Source: Sanderia malayensis
Taxonomy: Eukaryota > Cnidaria > Scyphozoa > Semaeostomeae > Pelagiidae
Length of the DNA: 64,000 nt
Assembly (NCBI GenBank): GCA_013076295.1
Contig: RQOL01000733.1
Location: 1-64,000, forward strand
Reading direction: 5' to 3'
Within the stretch, counting starts at the first letter, position 1; the number at the start of each line of letters is the position of its first letter. Positions 44,926 to 55,197 of the stretch are shown piece by piece. Position numbers and translations under genes: made by a program. The notes beneath the pieces were generated by a model. The model did not search any database and was not told the DNA's origin. It saw nothing but the letters and a program-made list of their open reading frames with translations.

Positions 44926-46722
44926 ATGGCCGCTGCTGTTACTGAAGAGTCGTTCCAGGATTGCTGGTTTAGCGAGGAACACGTCATGTCGGAAAGCGGA
45001 ATAGTTATGGGTAAGGAAGTATTGTGTGAACTGATTTTAAATAAAATAAGGAAAATTCAAAAAAGCAAAGCTCGAGCAGACTCCAACGCTGTTTGCAAAG
45101 GCCTAAGCAAGGATCATGGCCTAGACGAAAAAACTGTTCTGATGTGTTTGGATTATATGTTTCTCACCAAACTAATTGATAAAAAGTTCCACAGAGGAAA
45201 AGAGTCATTGAGAATAAAAGAGAAAGATACAGATACAGGGAATATGGACGAGTATTTAGAAGAATCTTCGGATGCAGAGAAGCTCGAAAGAAACGGAGAC
45301 AATGAGGAAAACGACGAGCAAAGTAAAGGTAAAGCAAGGAGAATATCGAACGACGAGGAGAGGATATTAGAGTTAAGAAGTGAGCTGACGAACACAGCAG
45401 AACAACAGGAGAAATTAATGGTGGACGAAGATAACAGAGAAAGCCTAGTACAAGAAGACGAAAATACTGATCATGTTCAGAACACCAATGGACACAATAC
45501 CCCAGGAAGGGATAATCGTTCAATCTCAATTTCGTCCGATTTTTCTTGCGACGAAGTTATGGAGTATACAGAGGCCCAATGGGGTGGTTCAAAACAAGGA
45601 CAGGAACATGTAGTAAAAGACACTACAAGTCGAAGATTGGATGAGATGGAAAGAAAAATTGATGAAATCATGAGCAAAATAAATGGAGCTGAGCAAGGCA
45701 GAATGAGAGACGATGAAAGAAAACGGTCTGAGGAAATGCTTATAAGATTGGGCAAGTTAGAAGAAAAGAACAAACAATTAAAAGATGAAAACATGGCATT
45801 AAAGTTGGAAAATTTTGATTTGAAACAGAAAGCTAAATACACACAAGTACCTGCCAGAGTCAGAGAAGATCCATGGAAATTCCCAAACGCCGTTCGACCA
45901 CGCTCAGAAAAAGCTTCTGCAACAAAAGATCACAAAACAATGGAAAACCATGGAAATAGTACAACAGCTATCAGAGAAAACTCAGAAAACTCAGAAATTC
46001 CTCCAGGGAACATTGATTCTACTGATTTCACCTATGCAGATGCCGTAGTACATGGACAAAGAAGTTATGCAAGAGCGCAGTCAACAGCAACAAGCTCTGC
46101 GATGCATGGAGAAAAAGAAACAAGTTTAAATAGGAAAGAGGTGGGAACAGAAATCGGAAATTGTTTTGGAGCTGACAGGCAATTTCAACACTATCAAAGA
46201 AATAATTATCCTGCAAATGGACAAAAGCCCAAGTTCATCATCGTAGGAGACTCAATGACCAAAAAGATCAGGAGGAAAGAAATCAACGATGAGGCCAGAG
46301 ATTATCATGTTCTTGTAAAATCTTTTCCAGGAGCAACAGTTGAAAAGATGAAATATTATTTGGAGCCAGAGATCATGTCCAACCCTGAAGGAGTCATTAT
46401 ACATTGCGGAACGAATAATTTACGAAACGAAAGCCCTGAAAGCGTCGCAAATAAGATCGTAGAACTGGCGATGGAGGCAAAGAAACGCACACAACATGTG
46501 GCTGTATCCAGTTTAGTTATGAGAACAGATTCAAACGAGCTTGATCTAAAGAGAGCCAGGGTAAATACATTACTTCAAAGATATTTGGTAAGCCTACCAG
46601 TTGACTTTATTATGCATAACAATATTTCAGGTAGTCATTTAGATAATTGGGGTCTCCACTTGAATTTTAAAGGGACAAACATTATGAGTAGAAATTTTTT
46701 ATCCTATTTAAATTACGATTGA
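44926..46722 (+). CDS. LINE ORF1 protein: coiled coil plus SGNH/GDSL hydrolase
   Basis: 598 residues from ATG (MAAAVTEESFQDCW). Residues about 20-90 form a helical module (VLCELILNKIRKIQKSKA, DEKTVLMCLDYMFLTKLIDK). A long acidic disordered stretch follows, then a coiled coil at about 240-310 (RRLDEMERKIDEIMSKING, KLEEKNKQLKDENMALKLEN). Residues about 440-598 are an SGNH fold: block I FIIVGDSMTKK, block II SFPGATVEKM, block III IIHCGTNNLRN, and block V LDNWGLHLNFKG supplying the His. CR1-clade ORF1 proteins carry this esterase and are thought to bind RNA or membranes during retrotransposition. The frame is intact. Confidence 0.9.
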   Translation: MAAAVTEESFQDCWFSEEHVMSESGIVMGKEVLCELILNKIRKIQKSKARADSNAVCKGLSKDHGLDEKTVLMCLDYMFLTKLIDKKFHRGKESLRIKEKDTDTGNMDEYLEESSDAEKLERNGDNEENDEQSKGKARRISNDEERILELRSELTNTAEQQEKLMVDEDNRESLVQEDENTDHVQNTNGHNTPGRDNRSISISSDFSCDEVMEYTEAQWGGSKQGQEHVVKDTTSRRLDEMERKIDEIMSKINGAEQGRMRDDERKRSEEMLIRLGKLEEKNKQLKDENMALKLENFDLKQKAKYTQVPARVREDPWKFPNAVRPRSEKASATKDHKTMENHGNSTTAIRENSENSEIPPGNIDSTDFTYADAVVHGQRSYARAQSTATSSAMHGEKETSLNRKEVGTEIGNCFGADRQFQHYQRNNYPANGQKPKFIIVGDSMTKKIRRKEINDEARDYHVLVKSFPGATVEKMKYYLEPEIMSNPEGVIIHCGTNNLRNESPESVANKIVELAMEAKKRTQHVAVSSLVMRTDSNELDLKRARVNTLLQRYLVSLPVDFIMHNNISGSHLDNWGLHLNFKGTNIMSRNFLSYLNYD

Positions 46723-47061
46723 CCATTACCATGTTCTTCAGGTTCAGGTTTTGGGAATATTGATGTAGCCTTACTAGATAATTTTACTGGTTCATTTGAG
46801 GATTCGATAGATTCAAACCCAATATCGGTAAAATCTCCGTTAGGCCTTGAAAACCGGCAAGTTCCATTAGAATCAAGGGGTAGTCCACTATTTGAATCTG
46901 TTCAAGAATTTTCAACTAATGTATCTCTTGAGTCAGGGGTTTGTAATGATATTGAAAATAACCTTAATTCTACGGAGTTGCTAGGACAACATTCTGGAGA
47001 ATTTTCTACTTCAGACACTTTTCCTAGTCCTTCCCTTACTGACTGCATCTTCACAGTCTGA
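46723..47061 (+). other. ATG-less open frame continuing in frame after the ORF1 stop
   Basis: After the ORF1 TGA (46720-46722) the same frame stays open for 112 codons to a TGA at 47059-47061. It has no methionine and is rich in Ser/Thr/Glu/Asp (SSGSGFGNIDVALLDNFTGS...). The ORF2 frame is shifted by +1 and opens from about 46984. An ATG at 46731 lies in the third frame and stops after ten codons. It could be the damaged N-terminus of ORF2, or a region translated by readthrough and frameshift. Confidence 0.6.
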
Positions 47062-48451
47062 TATTTCTGATTTCCCCGACGATTTGCAAAACCTTTTTGG
47101 TTTAAGAGCGCAGTATCACAATCACCCTATCATTGGTTTTCTAAATATAAATAGCATAAGGTATAAGATTACCGATCTTAGGATAATTATTGAAAAATTC
47201 TTGCCAGATATTCTTGTTATTCAAGAAACCAAACTTAGTTCTGAATTCAACAATAATGCCTTTTTGATAAATAACTATAAAACCCCAATGCGTCAGGATA
47301 GGGATGAATTCGGTGGGGGACTAATGCAGTACGTTCGTAAAGGTGTTGTTTGCAATCGTGTACCATCATTTGAAGTCTCAAGTCTCGAACTAATCTGTTC
47401 TGAACTTACGGTGAATAAGAAAAAGTGGATCATCTACAGCATCTATCGACCCCCCGAGCGCAGCAATTTAGATTCATTTTTTTCTGCCTTATCACTATCC
47501 TTGAACTCGGCCTTAGACAAGTATGACAACGTGATATTAATGGGAGATATTAACATTAATACCTTTGATAAGGCAGATGCTGCATACCAGAAACTTGCAA
47601 GCTTCTGTGATGTATTTGGGCTCTCAAACTTAGTGACTGCCAAAACATGTTTTACAAAAAATAGCAGCTCCTCCATCGATGTCATTCTTACTAACAGAGA
47701 AAAAAGTTTCCAGAAAACCTCAATTTTTGAGACTGGTCTTAGCGACTATCATGGTCTTGTTCTCACCATTCTTAAATCCCATATCCCTCGTTTAAAACCA
47801 AAAATAATAAAATATCGAAACTATAAAAAATTTGACCCCGCAAAATTCCTTGCCGATGTTCGTAGAACTAATTTTGTAGCCTTGGAGGACCCAGACAAGT
47901 GTTATGATAATCTTACCAATAGCTTTCGAAATCTAGTTGACAAACACGCTCCGTTAAAGACGAAAACTGTGCGAGGAAACAATGCCCCTTTTGTCACTCG
48001 AGAACTAAAAAAAGCTATTTATACCAGAACAAAGTTAAAAAATAAACTAAATAAAAATCCCACAGATCAAAACGAAAGGAATTATAAAAAACAGCGCAAT
48101 AAGTGTGTTTCCTTGCGGAAAAAGGCAATTAAACAACATTTCAAAAAAGCCACTGCAAAAGACTTAATTTCTAATCAAGAGTTTTGGAATTTAGTTAAAC
48201 CTTTTCTTTCTGATAAAGGAGGATTGGTCGGGGACGATATATCCTTGGTACATAACAACCAAATTGTAACAGATGATTATCAGCTGACTGAGATTTTCAA
48301 TAATCATTATATAAATATAGTCGAAAAAACTAGTGGTCAGAAACCTCTTAACATCGCTGATACAGTCGAAACTGATGATGATGGACAACTCGTCAGGCTG
48401 ATTCTAGATAAGTACAAAAATCATCCTAGTGTTCTTGCAATAAAGGAGGGT

Positions 48452-48460
48452 AACGATATC
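48452..48460. repeat. Left 9-bp target duplication of the foldback element
   Basis: AACGATATC, repeated at 50011-50019. The ORF2 frame continues across the site when one copy and the element are removed. Confidence 0.93.
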
Positions 48461-50010
48461 GATCCAGTCTAATAGACCACACGAGTCAGAACACGAGTGA
48501 ACACGAGTGAACACGAGTGAACACGAGTGAACACGAATGAACACGAGTGAACACGAGCCATTAGGCATGGAACACGAATGAACACGAGCCATCCGGTTGA
48601 GAACACGAGTGAACACGAGCCATTAGATGGGGAACACGAGTGAACACGAGTCATTAGATGGAGAACACGAGTGATCGCTTGAAATAAGGGTGTGTAGCAA
48701 TAATACTGAACAACCAATGAGAAACTAGAACAACAGCAAACGGCTCTGAACATCTATTAAACGTTAGATATAGGTTGACTATACATATCTAATCTAACGT
48801 TCAATAAACTTTGAGAATTTTTAATACAACTTAACAACTCTTCAACATAGCATACTCTTAACCTTATTTACTCGAGTGAGCGCCGCAGTGTTCATTTAAT
48901 TTCGAGTAGCTACTTTTGATGGGGCGCTTATTCGGGGGTGGCGCTTGTCATTTTTTAAAGGCCTACTGCAATCAAAAAAAGTGATATGATTTTTTTGCAT
49001 TTTTTGGTAAGCCTATTCGAACTGATCATTAAACCGTTTTCAAAATGAAAATTGATCGAATAGAACTGTTTTTACAAGCCCGCAAAGTCGTCGATTTTGC
49101 CATTTCAACTGCGACAGCCGTGACGTCATAGCCATGACACATTTAAAGTTTTTGTATGGAAATTTTATCCTAAGGCATAAATATTAAGGTGTTTTCACAA
49201 ATTTTAAAATTTTTGTCATAATTTTAGAAAACGGTTTAAGGGGAGTAATTGGGGTCTGAATTGGGGCAGTTTTGGACGTGACGTCAAACTGCGGGAGGGC
49301 GATCAGCCGCGGCGGAGAACGGAAGCAGACAACGGGGATGATCATTATCGATGTTGTATTCACTTGGACTTGCTCCAAGTCTCTCTCTTATATGTCAGAG
49401 TGAATTCTCTGACATATCTCTCTCCTTCCTTCTCCTTTTCTTCTTTCCCTTTTTTTCTTTTTCCCTCCCTTAGGTTTGTTTTGTTTTATCGAGAGATGAC
49501 ATATAAGAGAGAGACTTGGAGCAAGTCCATATTTCACTTGACTGAGTCGCATATATGTGAGACAACGAAGATATGTTTTGAGAATCTACATGGACTATTT
49601 ATGCTCAGAGTTGAGCATAAAGTTGAGCAGTTCAGAGTTGAGCATGGACTATTTATGCTCAGAGTCCTCCCACCCACCCTCTTTTCTTCATTGCTTTTTA
49701 TTTGCATTAACAAGAATGTTCTTTTTTAATATAAGATTACTGAAGCACATTGGACAATGGAAGCTTAGGAAAAATATCGAGGCTCAGTTTAGGTATTCTT
49801 ATAGAAATAGTGAGTAATGACTCGTGTTCACTCGTGTTCCCCATCTAATGACTCGTGTTCACTCGTGTTCTCAACCGGATGGCTCGTGTTCATTCGTGTT
49901 CTCAACCAGATGGCTCGTGTTCATTCGTGTTCACTCGTGTTCATTCGTGTTCATTCGTGTTCACTCGTGTTCACTCGTGTTCTGAGTCGTGTGGTCTTTT
50001 AGACTAGACC
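48461..50010. mobile_element. Foldback element with minisatellite arms, 9-bp target duplication
   Basis: 1550 bp. Terminal 12 nt gatccagtctaa and (reverse-complemented) ggtctagtctaa match at 10 positions, then agaccacacga and tcagaacacgagtg. Each arm is about 200 bp of a degenerate 10-bp unit aacacgagtg/aacacgaatg, interspersed with gccattagatgg and gccatccggttgag spacers. The right arm (49817-50000) is the inverted counterpart. The interior (48690-49800) has no transposase; it contains a 32-bp-arm hairpin (49367-49528) and a 23-bp direct repeat (49588, 49643). A 9-bp target is compatible with MULE mobilisation. Confidence 0.9.
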
Positions 50011-53000
50011 AACGATATCTCAGATCCCTTCTCTTTTCATGAGGTGCAGCATCACGAGGTCTGGGCCCTACTTAAATCCTTGGACAAGAAAAAATCAACA
50101 GGTGAGGATAAAATCCCACCCAAACTGGTACATTTAGCTGCGGATGAGCTTACCGTTCCCTTGACCACGGCAATAAATAACTCTCTAAAATACAATAGGT
50201 TCCCAGAAAAAGGAAAGCGTGCAGCAGTTTGTCCATTAGACAAGGGTGAGTCAAATCGAACTGTCGAGAAAAATTTTCGTCCGGTTAGTGTTTTAAATAC
50301 ATTCTCCAAAATCTATGAAAAAATAATAAAGCAGCAATTGGTTCTCTATCTTGATAAGACTTTATCAGCGTTCATAGGTGCATACAGGAAAGCTTACGGA
50401 ACGCAACATGTTTTAATAAGACTACTTGAAGACTGGAAGATGAAACTTGACAATAATTACATTGTAGGTGCTGTCCTAATGGACTTGTCCAAAGCTTTTG
50501 ATTGCATCCCACATGATCTGCTGATTGCGAAGTTAAATGCATATGGTTTTGATGAAAATGCTTTGATACTAATATACTCATATCTTAAACGTCGCGAACA
50601 ATCAGTTAGGATAAATAACACTTACAGCTCGTTTCAAACAATCTTGTCTGGTGTCCCTCAAGGCTCAGTGCTAGGCCCTATTCTTTTTAATGTATATATT
50701 AATGATCTTTTCTTATTCATAAGACAGGCAACGCTATATAACTATGCTGATGATAACACACTTGTTTGTTTCTCTAGGACGTTACCGGATTTGGTGCGAG
50801 TCCTAGAGGAAGAATCGGGTATTGCACTAGATTGGCTAAATGACAACCACATGATTGCAAATCCTTCAAAGTTCCATGCAATGTTAGTTACAAAAAATCA
50901 GACAAATACTTGTGGGTTAAAATAAACATCCAAGAAAAGACTATTGAAACTGAAGATTCAGTGAAGCTTCTTGGGATAGAACTCGATTATAAATTAAACT
51001 TTGAGCCACACATTTCAAAACTGTGTAAAAAAGCGCAACTCAACTCAATGTTCTAAAGAGGCTTCGAGCTTATATTGGTTTCAAAGAAAGAAATGTCCTT
51101 GTTCATAGTTTTATATATTCAAATTTTAATTATGTCCGTTAGTCTGGCATTTTTGCTCTGCAAATTCCATGCAGAAAATTGAAAAGATACAGGAACGCGC
51201 ACTTAGGTTTCTCTACCATGATTACTCAAGCTCATATAATGAACTTCTCTCAAAATCGCAACGGTGTACCATGCATGTTTCAAGACTCAGGACTCTTTCC
51301 TTAGAAATTTTTAAGACTTTGAATGACCTGAATCCTCCTTTCATGAAAAATATTTTTCAGATCAGAACCTCTAACTATTCAATGCGGAATCCAAATAATC
51401 TTGTTCATTATAGACCGAACCAAGTCACGTTTGGCTCAAATAGCCTAAAATTCTTAGGACCACAAGTTTGGAACTGTTTGCCAAACGAGCTCAAATCTGC
51501 AGAAAATCTTAATACTTTCAAAACCCTAATAACACAATGGAGTGGCCCAACATGCAATTGCAATGCCTGTCGTTTTATTGTAAATGAATAATTAAAATTT
51601 TTTAGTACTTTGTTTTAATTAATTAATGTATGTAACATCGATTTAGATTAGTTTACATGTATATACATCTGCAATGTATATAGTAGACTAGAAATTGTAA
51701 ATTCGATGGAAAATAAAGTTACAACAACAACAATATATATGTTTTTAGTCCATAGAGTACGATACAACAAAGATTCTGAAGTACCATGTCGGAGAGCAAG
51801 AATTAAAGAAGTATATGGAGGGGGCGGAGATGCCATCGAAGGTCAAAAACTCATCTGCAGGGAACACCTCATTTTTCTGCACAAAGAAAAAAAAAGGAAT
51901 CGTAGCCAGAAAAATGAATTGTAAGAAGTACATGCACAGATAAATTTTGTTTCATGCCATTTGCAGTACAGTATTCGCTTCAGTTTTTGTTATTGTGCGA
52001 TACTAGCCATCTATAAAATCACTCTTTTGTTCTGAAGTCCTTCAACCACATTTACATTCGTTTTTAGTTATCCAAGCTCTGGTAAATCTTGATAATCGTA
52101 TGTTTCTACAACCATAATGTATCGATTTGTTGTTTTTAGCATTCGCTTTTCCACACGAAGCCACGCCAGGGTGGCAGCAATGTGAAGTGCCTCGAGCATA
52201 TCAACAACAAGTTAGTTATTCCGAAGGAAAAAAGAGTTAAGAAGAAAAGTGTGGGGAAGAGCAAAGAAGGGGTGCACCCAGAAGGGCAGGCCGATATATT
52301 TGCGGAAAATGGTATCATATTGTATTACTTTTGACTTGAGATAAAAACACCATTGTCATCTTAAATTCTACCACCAACTTATGCGTGTTTTTCTTTTTTG
52401 TAGTTGAGCAATTACAACACATGAACTGTGGGAACCCCAAAGTCCAAAGCTTCATGAAACCACCTTCGTGGAGAAAAGAGCTTACATTGAGACGAAGGAC
52501 ACGAAGGCCCCCACAATTGTGGATATATTACAAAAATTTCATGTATTGACGAAGCAGGCAGAAGTGAGTTTACTATTTTCAATTTCCAGCATAAATACAT
52601 CAATGCTTGACTATAGAACGTTGGTACGATTGCGGAAGCCGCAAATGTTCAGCACGGTAATAGTCTTGTATTGTATACAGTTCATCATATCTAGCTACAT
52701 AGTATCTTTGGGAATTAGTATCTTTACCTCTGATCCTTTTCCTATTGAGGTAAATATTATGCCTTTTTTTAGATTACGATCTAGCCAGCCTCAGTGCTGC
52801 ACTGCTACCGAAGAGGAGCAGGAAACACCTCGTGGAGACTGTGGACTCAATTGAGGCAAAAGCTGCGAAGAATCCAGCTTTGACAATTGTAAAAGACATC
52901 CGGTCCGGCCAATATTTTGTAATAATTATGGATAATGTTTACGCCATGCCGGACCTGATGTCCTCATTTTCATTTTTAATTAAAGCGGCATTCGTTTTCA

Positions 53001-53054
53001 ATAGCCGATACAGCGACGGACAGTTCCCCTTGTGTGGAATATTGGAGCGGGTAT

Positions 53055-54945
53055 GGCTGAAGTTAGCCTTAACCCCGCTCCCAGCAACAATGAAACCAAA
53101 CAATATAACAATTTCCAGCTTCCCAAGTTCTAATAAACTCCGCAAAAAATGGGGACACAATATCAGGAGAAAATATATCAGTAATAGAAAATGTTCCAAT
53201 GAACTCAAGGCTATGCTCGAGACATTTTAAAGAGAAAAACTGTCTAATACGTGCACCAGACTAACCAAAAAATATTAAGGCTAATGCAATACCAACTAAA
53301 TTTAACGAATATCCAATATATTTACAACCAAATATTCCCAAAAGAAAGCGATCTCTAGAAGATTGCCTATATCAAAACACTGAAGTAGACCAAAAGGAAA
53401 GAGCTGCAAAAAGAAAGAAGCTGGTAGAAACTCACAACTCATGTCATAGTAATCCTGTAAAGTTTTTGTAGGGAAAGTCAAATCACTGATGGGAAAAGTA
53501 AAATCTTTACAACAGCAAGTACGGCGAAAAAATAAAAAATAAAGAATATCTCTGGTCTTTTAAGCAGACTACAACAAGAAAAACCTAACCAATGAGGCCA
53601 GCAGTGTTTTAGAGAAAGGGTTTTCAGGCATCTCACTTGATTTAATTAAAAATATACACAGAAATCGCCACCAAAACTCCAAGGGTCAGCGACATTCTGA
53701 AATAACAAAGCAGTTTGCCGTAAGTCTCTACTACCACTTTCAAAAAGCCTATAATTTTGCTCCAAAGATTCTATTCCTGCCACACCAATCATCATATTGG
53801 AGCCGCCCTCGTCAGTAGATTGCAAACCTGGCTTCTTATTAAATGTAATAGATGAGTTGAAAGGCAAACTTGTGAAAGGGGAAATTAGCTGAGAAGTTTC
53901 CATTGTCATTGATGGAATGAGCATTAGGAAACAAACCGTCTGGGATACTAAGGAGTAAAGATTCATGGGTTTGTATCTCATTGCTATTTAAATTGCTATT
54001 AAGATTTTAGATGAATGACATTGTTTTAAAAAGCCATTACTAATAAACTTTTACTCTTGGGTCTTATAGATTATGGAAATATTGCTGTCGTCGAGAGTGG
54101 TGAGAAGTTGGCATCAGAAGCCCTAGTTTTCATGGTTGTTGGAGCCACAGGCTTGCCTTGGAAATAAATAATTGCCTACTTTCTGTGCATCAAAGTTAAC
54201 AGTGGTGTTCTAGCTCAACCAACCAGAACAACGTTAAATTTCTGGGCAGATGCTGGATTTGCTTTCCTCACTATCGTATGGGATTCAAAATTTGTAAACC
54301 AAGAATCAGCTATATGTGTTAGTTCTCAATTTGGTGCTTCCTACGAGTCTCTTTCAACTGGATTTCCACATCCAACACATGGATACCTGGTGCACATAAT
54401 ATTTTATATCTGCTACATTTTGAAATTACTTCGAAACACATTGTAAGTATTCTACTCAATGATTTTCAAGCTAGAAATACCATCTAGATCTGATTGGATT
54501 GTAAGTTGACCTGGTATATTCTTTGAATAGCAGGGCTGATTGGAAAGAACTCAAAATCATGTACAAAAACAAACTAAAGAAGAGTTAAATTCACTTCAAG
54601 AGAAAGAAGGCTTTACTCTTGCCAACAAGCTCAGCTCAACACACATCCAGTGGCAAATGCATAAAATGAATGTTAGATTGGCAGCTCAGACACTCAGCTC
54701 CTTAATTTCAAACGCATTAGATTTTCTAAGTCAAGATCTCAAGGTAGACGAATTTAATGGTTCTGACAGAGCATTTGATATTTTTAATTCATACACCCCA
54801 AGAGTCAACGGGTATAAAACACTTTTTCACCAATCAACCCTTGGCACGCAGGAAAATGCATTAATAAGCACAGGAAATCTTGCAGCAAGACAACTGTCGG
54901 CAGTGGCATCATAGATTGGGTGCAAGGTCGTAATCTACTGAAGCG
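53055..54945 (+). pseudogene. P-element (THAP9-like) transposase relic
   Basis: A THAP remnant at about 53085-53250 reads FPSSNKLRKKWGHNIRR, then (shifted) LCSRHFKEKNC. A basic zipper region has KRKRSLEDCLYQNTEV and VKSLMGKVKSLQQQVRRKNK. Then come SSVLEKGFSGISLDLIKNIH, KGQRHSEITKQFAVSLYYHF and CKPGFLLNVIDELKGKLVKG. The catalytic strand is VSIVIDGMSIRKQTVWD (first Asp), then DYGNIAVVESGEKLASEALV and FMVVGATGLPWK. The C-terminal part is GFTLANKLSSTHIQWQMHKM, VRLAAQTLSSLISNALDFL and RAFDIFNSYTP. The order and motifs match THAP9/P transposases. More than ten stops or shifts are present. Confidence 0.85.
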
Positions 54946-55197
54946 GGAAATGCGAAAGAGAAGTCCTGTGCAAACCAGTCTGCCCTCAAAGTAATTTCCT
55001 GACATAGAGGTTCTCGCAAGGTCATTTAGAAATCCTTTTCTCCTGTATAAGAGGCTGAAATGGATGGAATAACAGCCAAAATACCATGCAATTTCATGCA
55101 GACAATGTGAGAAAAAAATTGACCCTGCAAATTTTTTACGTACTATGCTTCACGAATAAAACCCTAACAAGAATTTTAAAAACCTTTCGATGAGAGA
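54946..55197. other. Short gap, nothing recognised
   Basis: Lies between the P-element relic and copy B of the THAP/HTH_Tnp_4 repeat. No frame, inverted repeat or splice signal of note. Confidence 0.4.

Larger units (their letters stand above)
46984..51591 (+). pseudogene. LINE ORF2: endonuclease plus reverse transcriptase, broken
   Basis: The AP-type endonuclease occupies 47110-47780: GFLNINSIRYK, LVIQETKLSSE, YSIYRPPERS, MGDININTFD, SSSIDVILTN and GLSDYHGLVL. The linker runs to EGNDI at 48460. A 1550-bp element follows (48461-50010); removing it plus one 9-bp duplication restores the frame into SDPFSFHEV. RT motifs are NFRPVSVLNTFSKIYEKI, A LMDLSKAFDCIPHDLLIAKL, B LSGVPQGSVLGPILFNVYIN and C YNYADDNTLV. 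A frameshift near 50920, one near 51045 and a stop at about 51140 break the C-terminus (KIEKIQERALRFL ... CNCNACRFIVNE). Confidence 0.92.
44873..51732 (+). mobile_element. Full-length CR1/L2-like LINE, interrupted by a foldback element
   Basis: Boundaries follow from gene X copies 1 and 3, which read cataaca/catatatatgtttttag without interruption. The 5' end starts atttcacgcattcg and the 3' end is a (ACA)n tail at 51717-51732. The length is 6.86 kb, or about 5.3 kb without the 1.55 kb foldback insertion. It encodes ORF1 with a coiled coil and SGNH-hydrolase domain and ORF2 with endonuclease and RT. ORF1 is intact; ORF2 has an insertion, two or more frameshifts and a stop. Confidence 0.92.
44758..53055 (+). 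pseudogene. Gene X copy 2: truncated and interrupted
   Basis: Exons recognisable by alignment with copy 3: E4 tail 44758-44796 (CCVVPV), E5 51756-51920, E6 reduced to a few bases near 52070, E7 about 52139-52312, E8 about 52403-52564, E9 reduced to its 3' half (about 52630-52670), and E10 52773-53055. E1-E3 are absent and replaced by a hAT relic. E5 lacks one base in the same A-run where copy 3 has one extra. A complete LINE is inserted in intron 4. Homology to copy 3 ends at gagcgggtatgg, where P-element sequence begins. It is non-functional. Confidence 0.8.

Noticed and set aside
45153..45842. Minus-strand open frames opposite LINE ORF1
   Set aside because: Antisense shadows of an acidic coding region; no motifs, and they lie inside the supported ORF1.
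48480..48680. Regular short repeats resembling a CRISPR array
   Set aside because: The unit is about 10 bp and degenerate, spacers are not unique, and the array is mirrored at 49817-50000 as arms of a foldback element in a eukaryotic genome.
48404..48753. Minus-strand frames encoding repeats such as VFTRVHSCSLVFTR
   Set aside because: They are translations of the aacacgagtg minisatellite; both arms give the same pattern in opposite orientations.
53646..53981. Minus-strand open frame of 111 codons
   Set aside because: It is antisense to the P-element transposase block that carries VIDGMSIRK.
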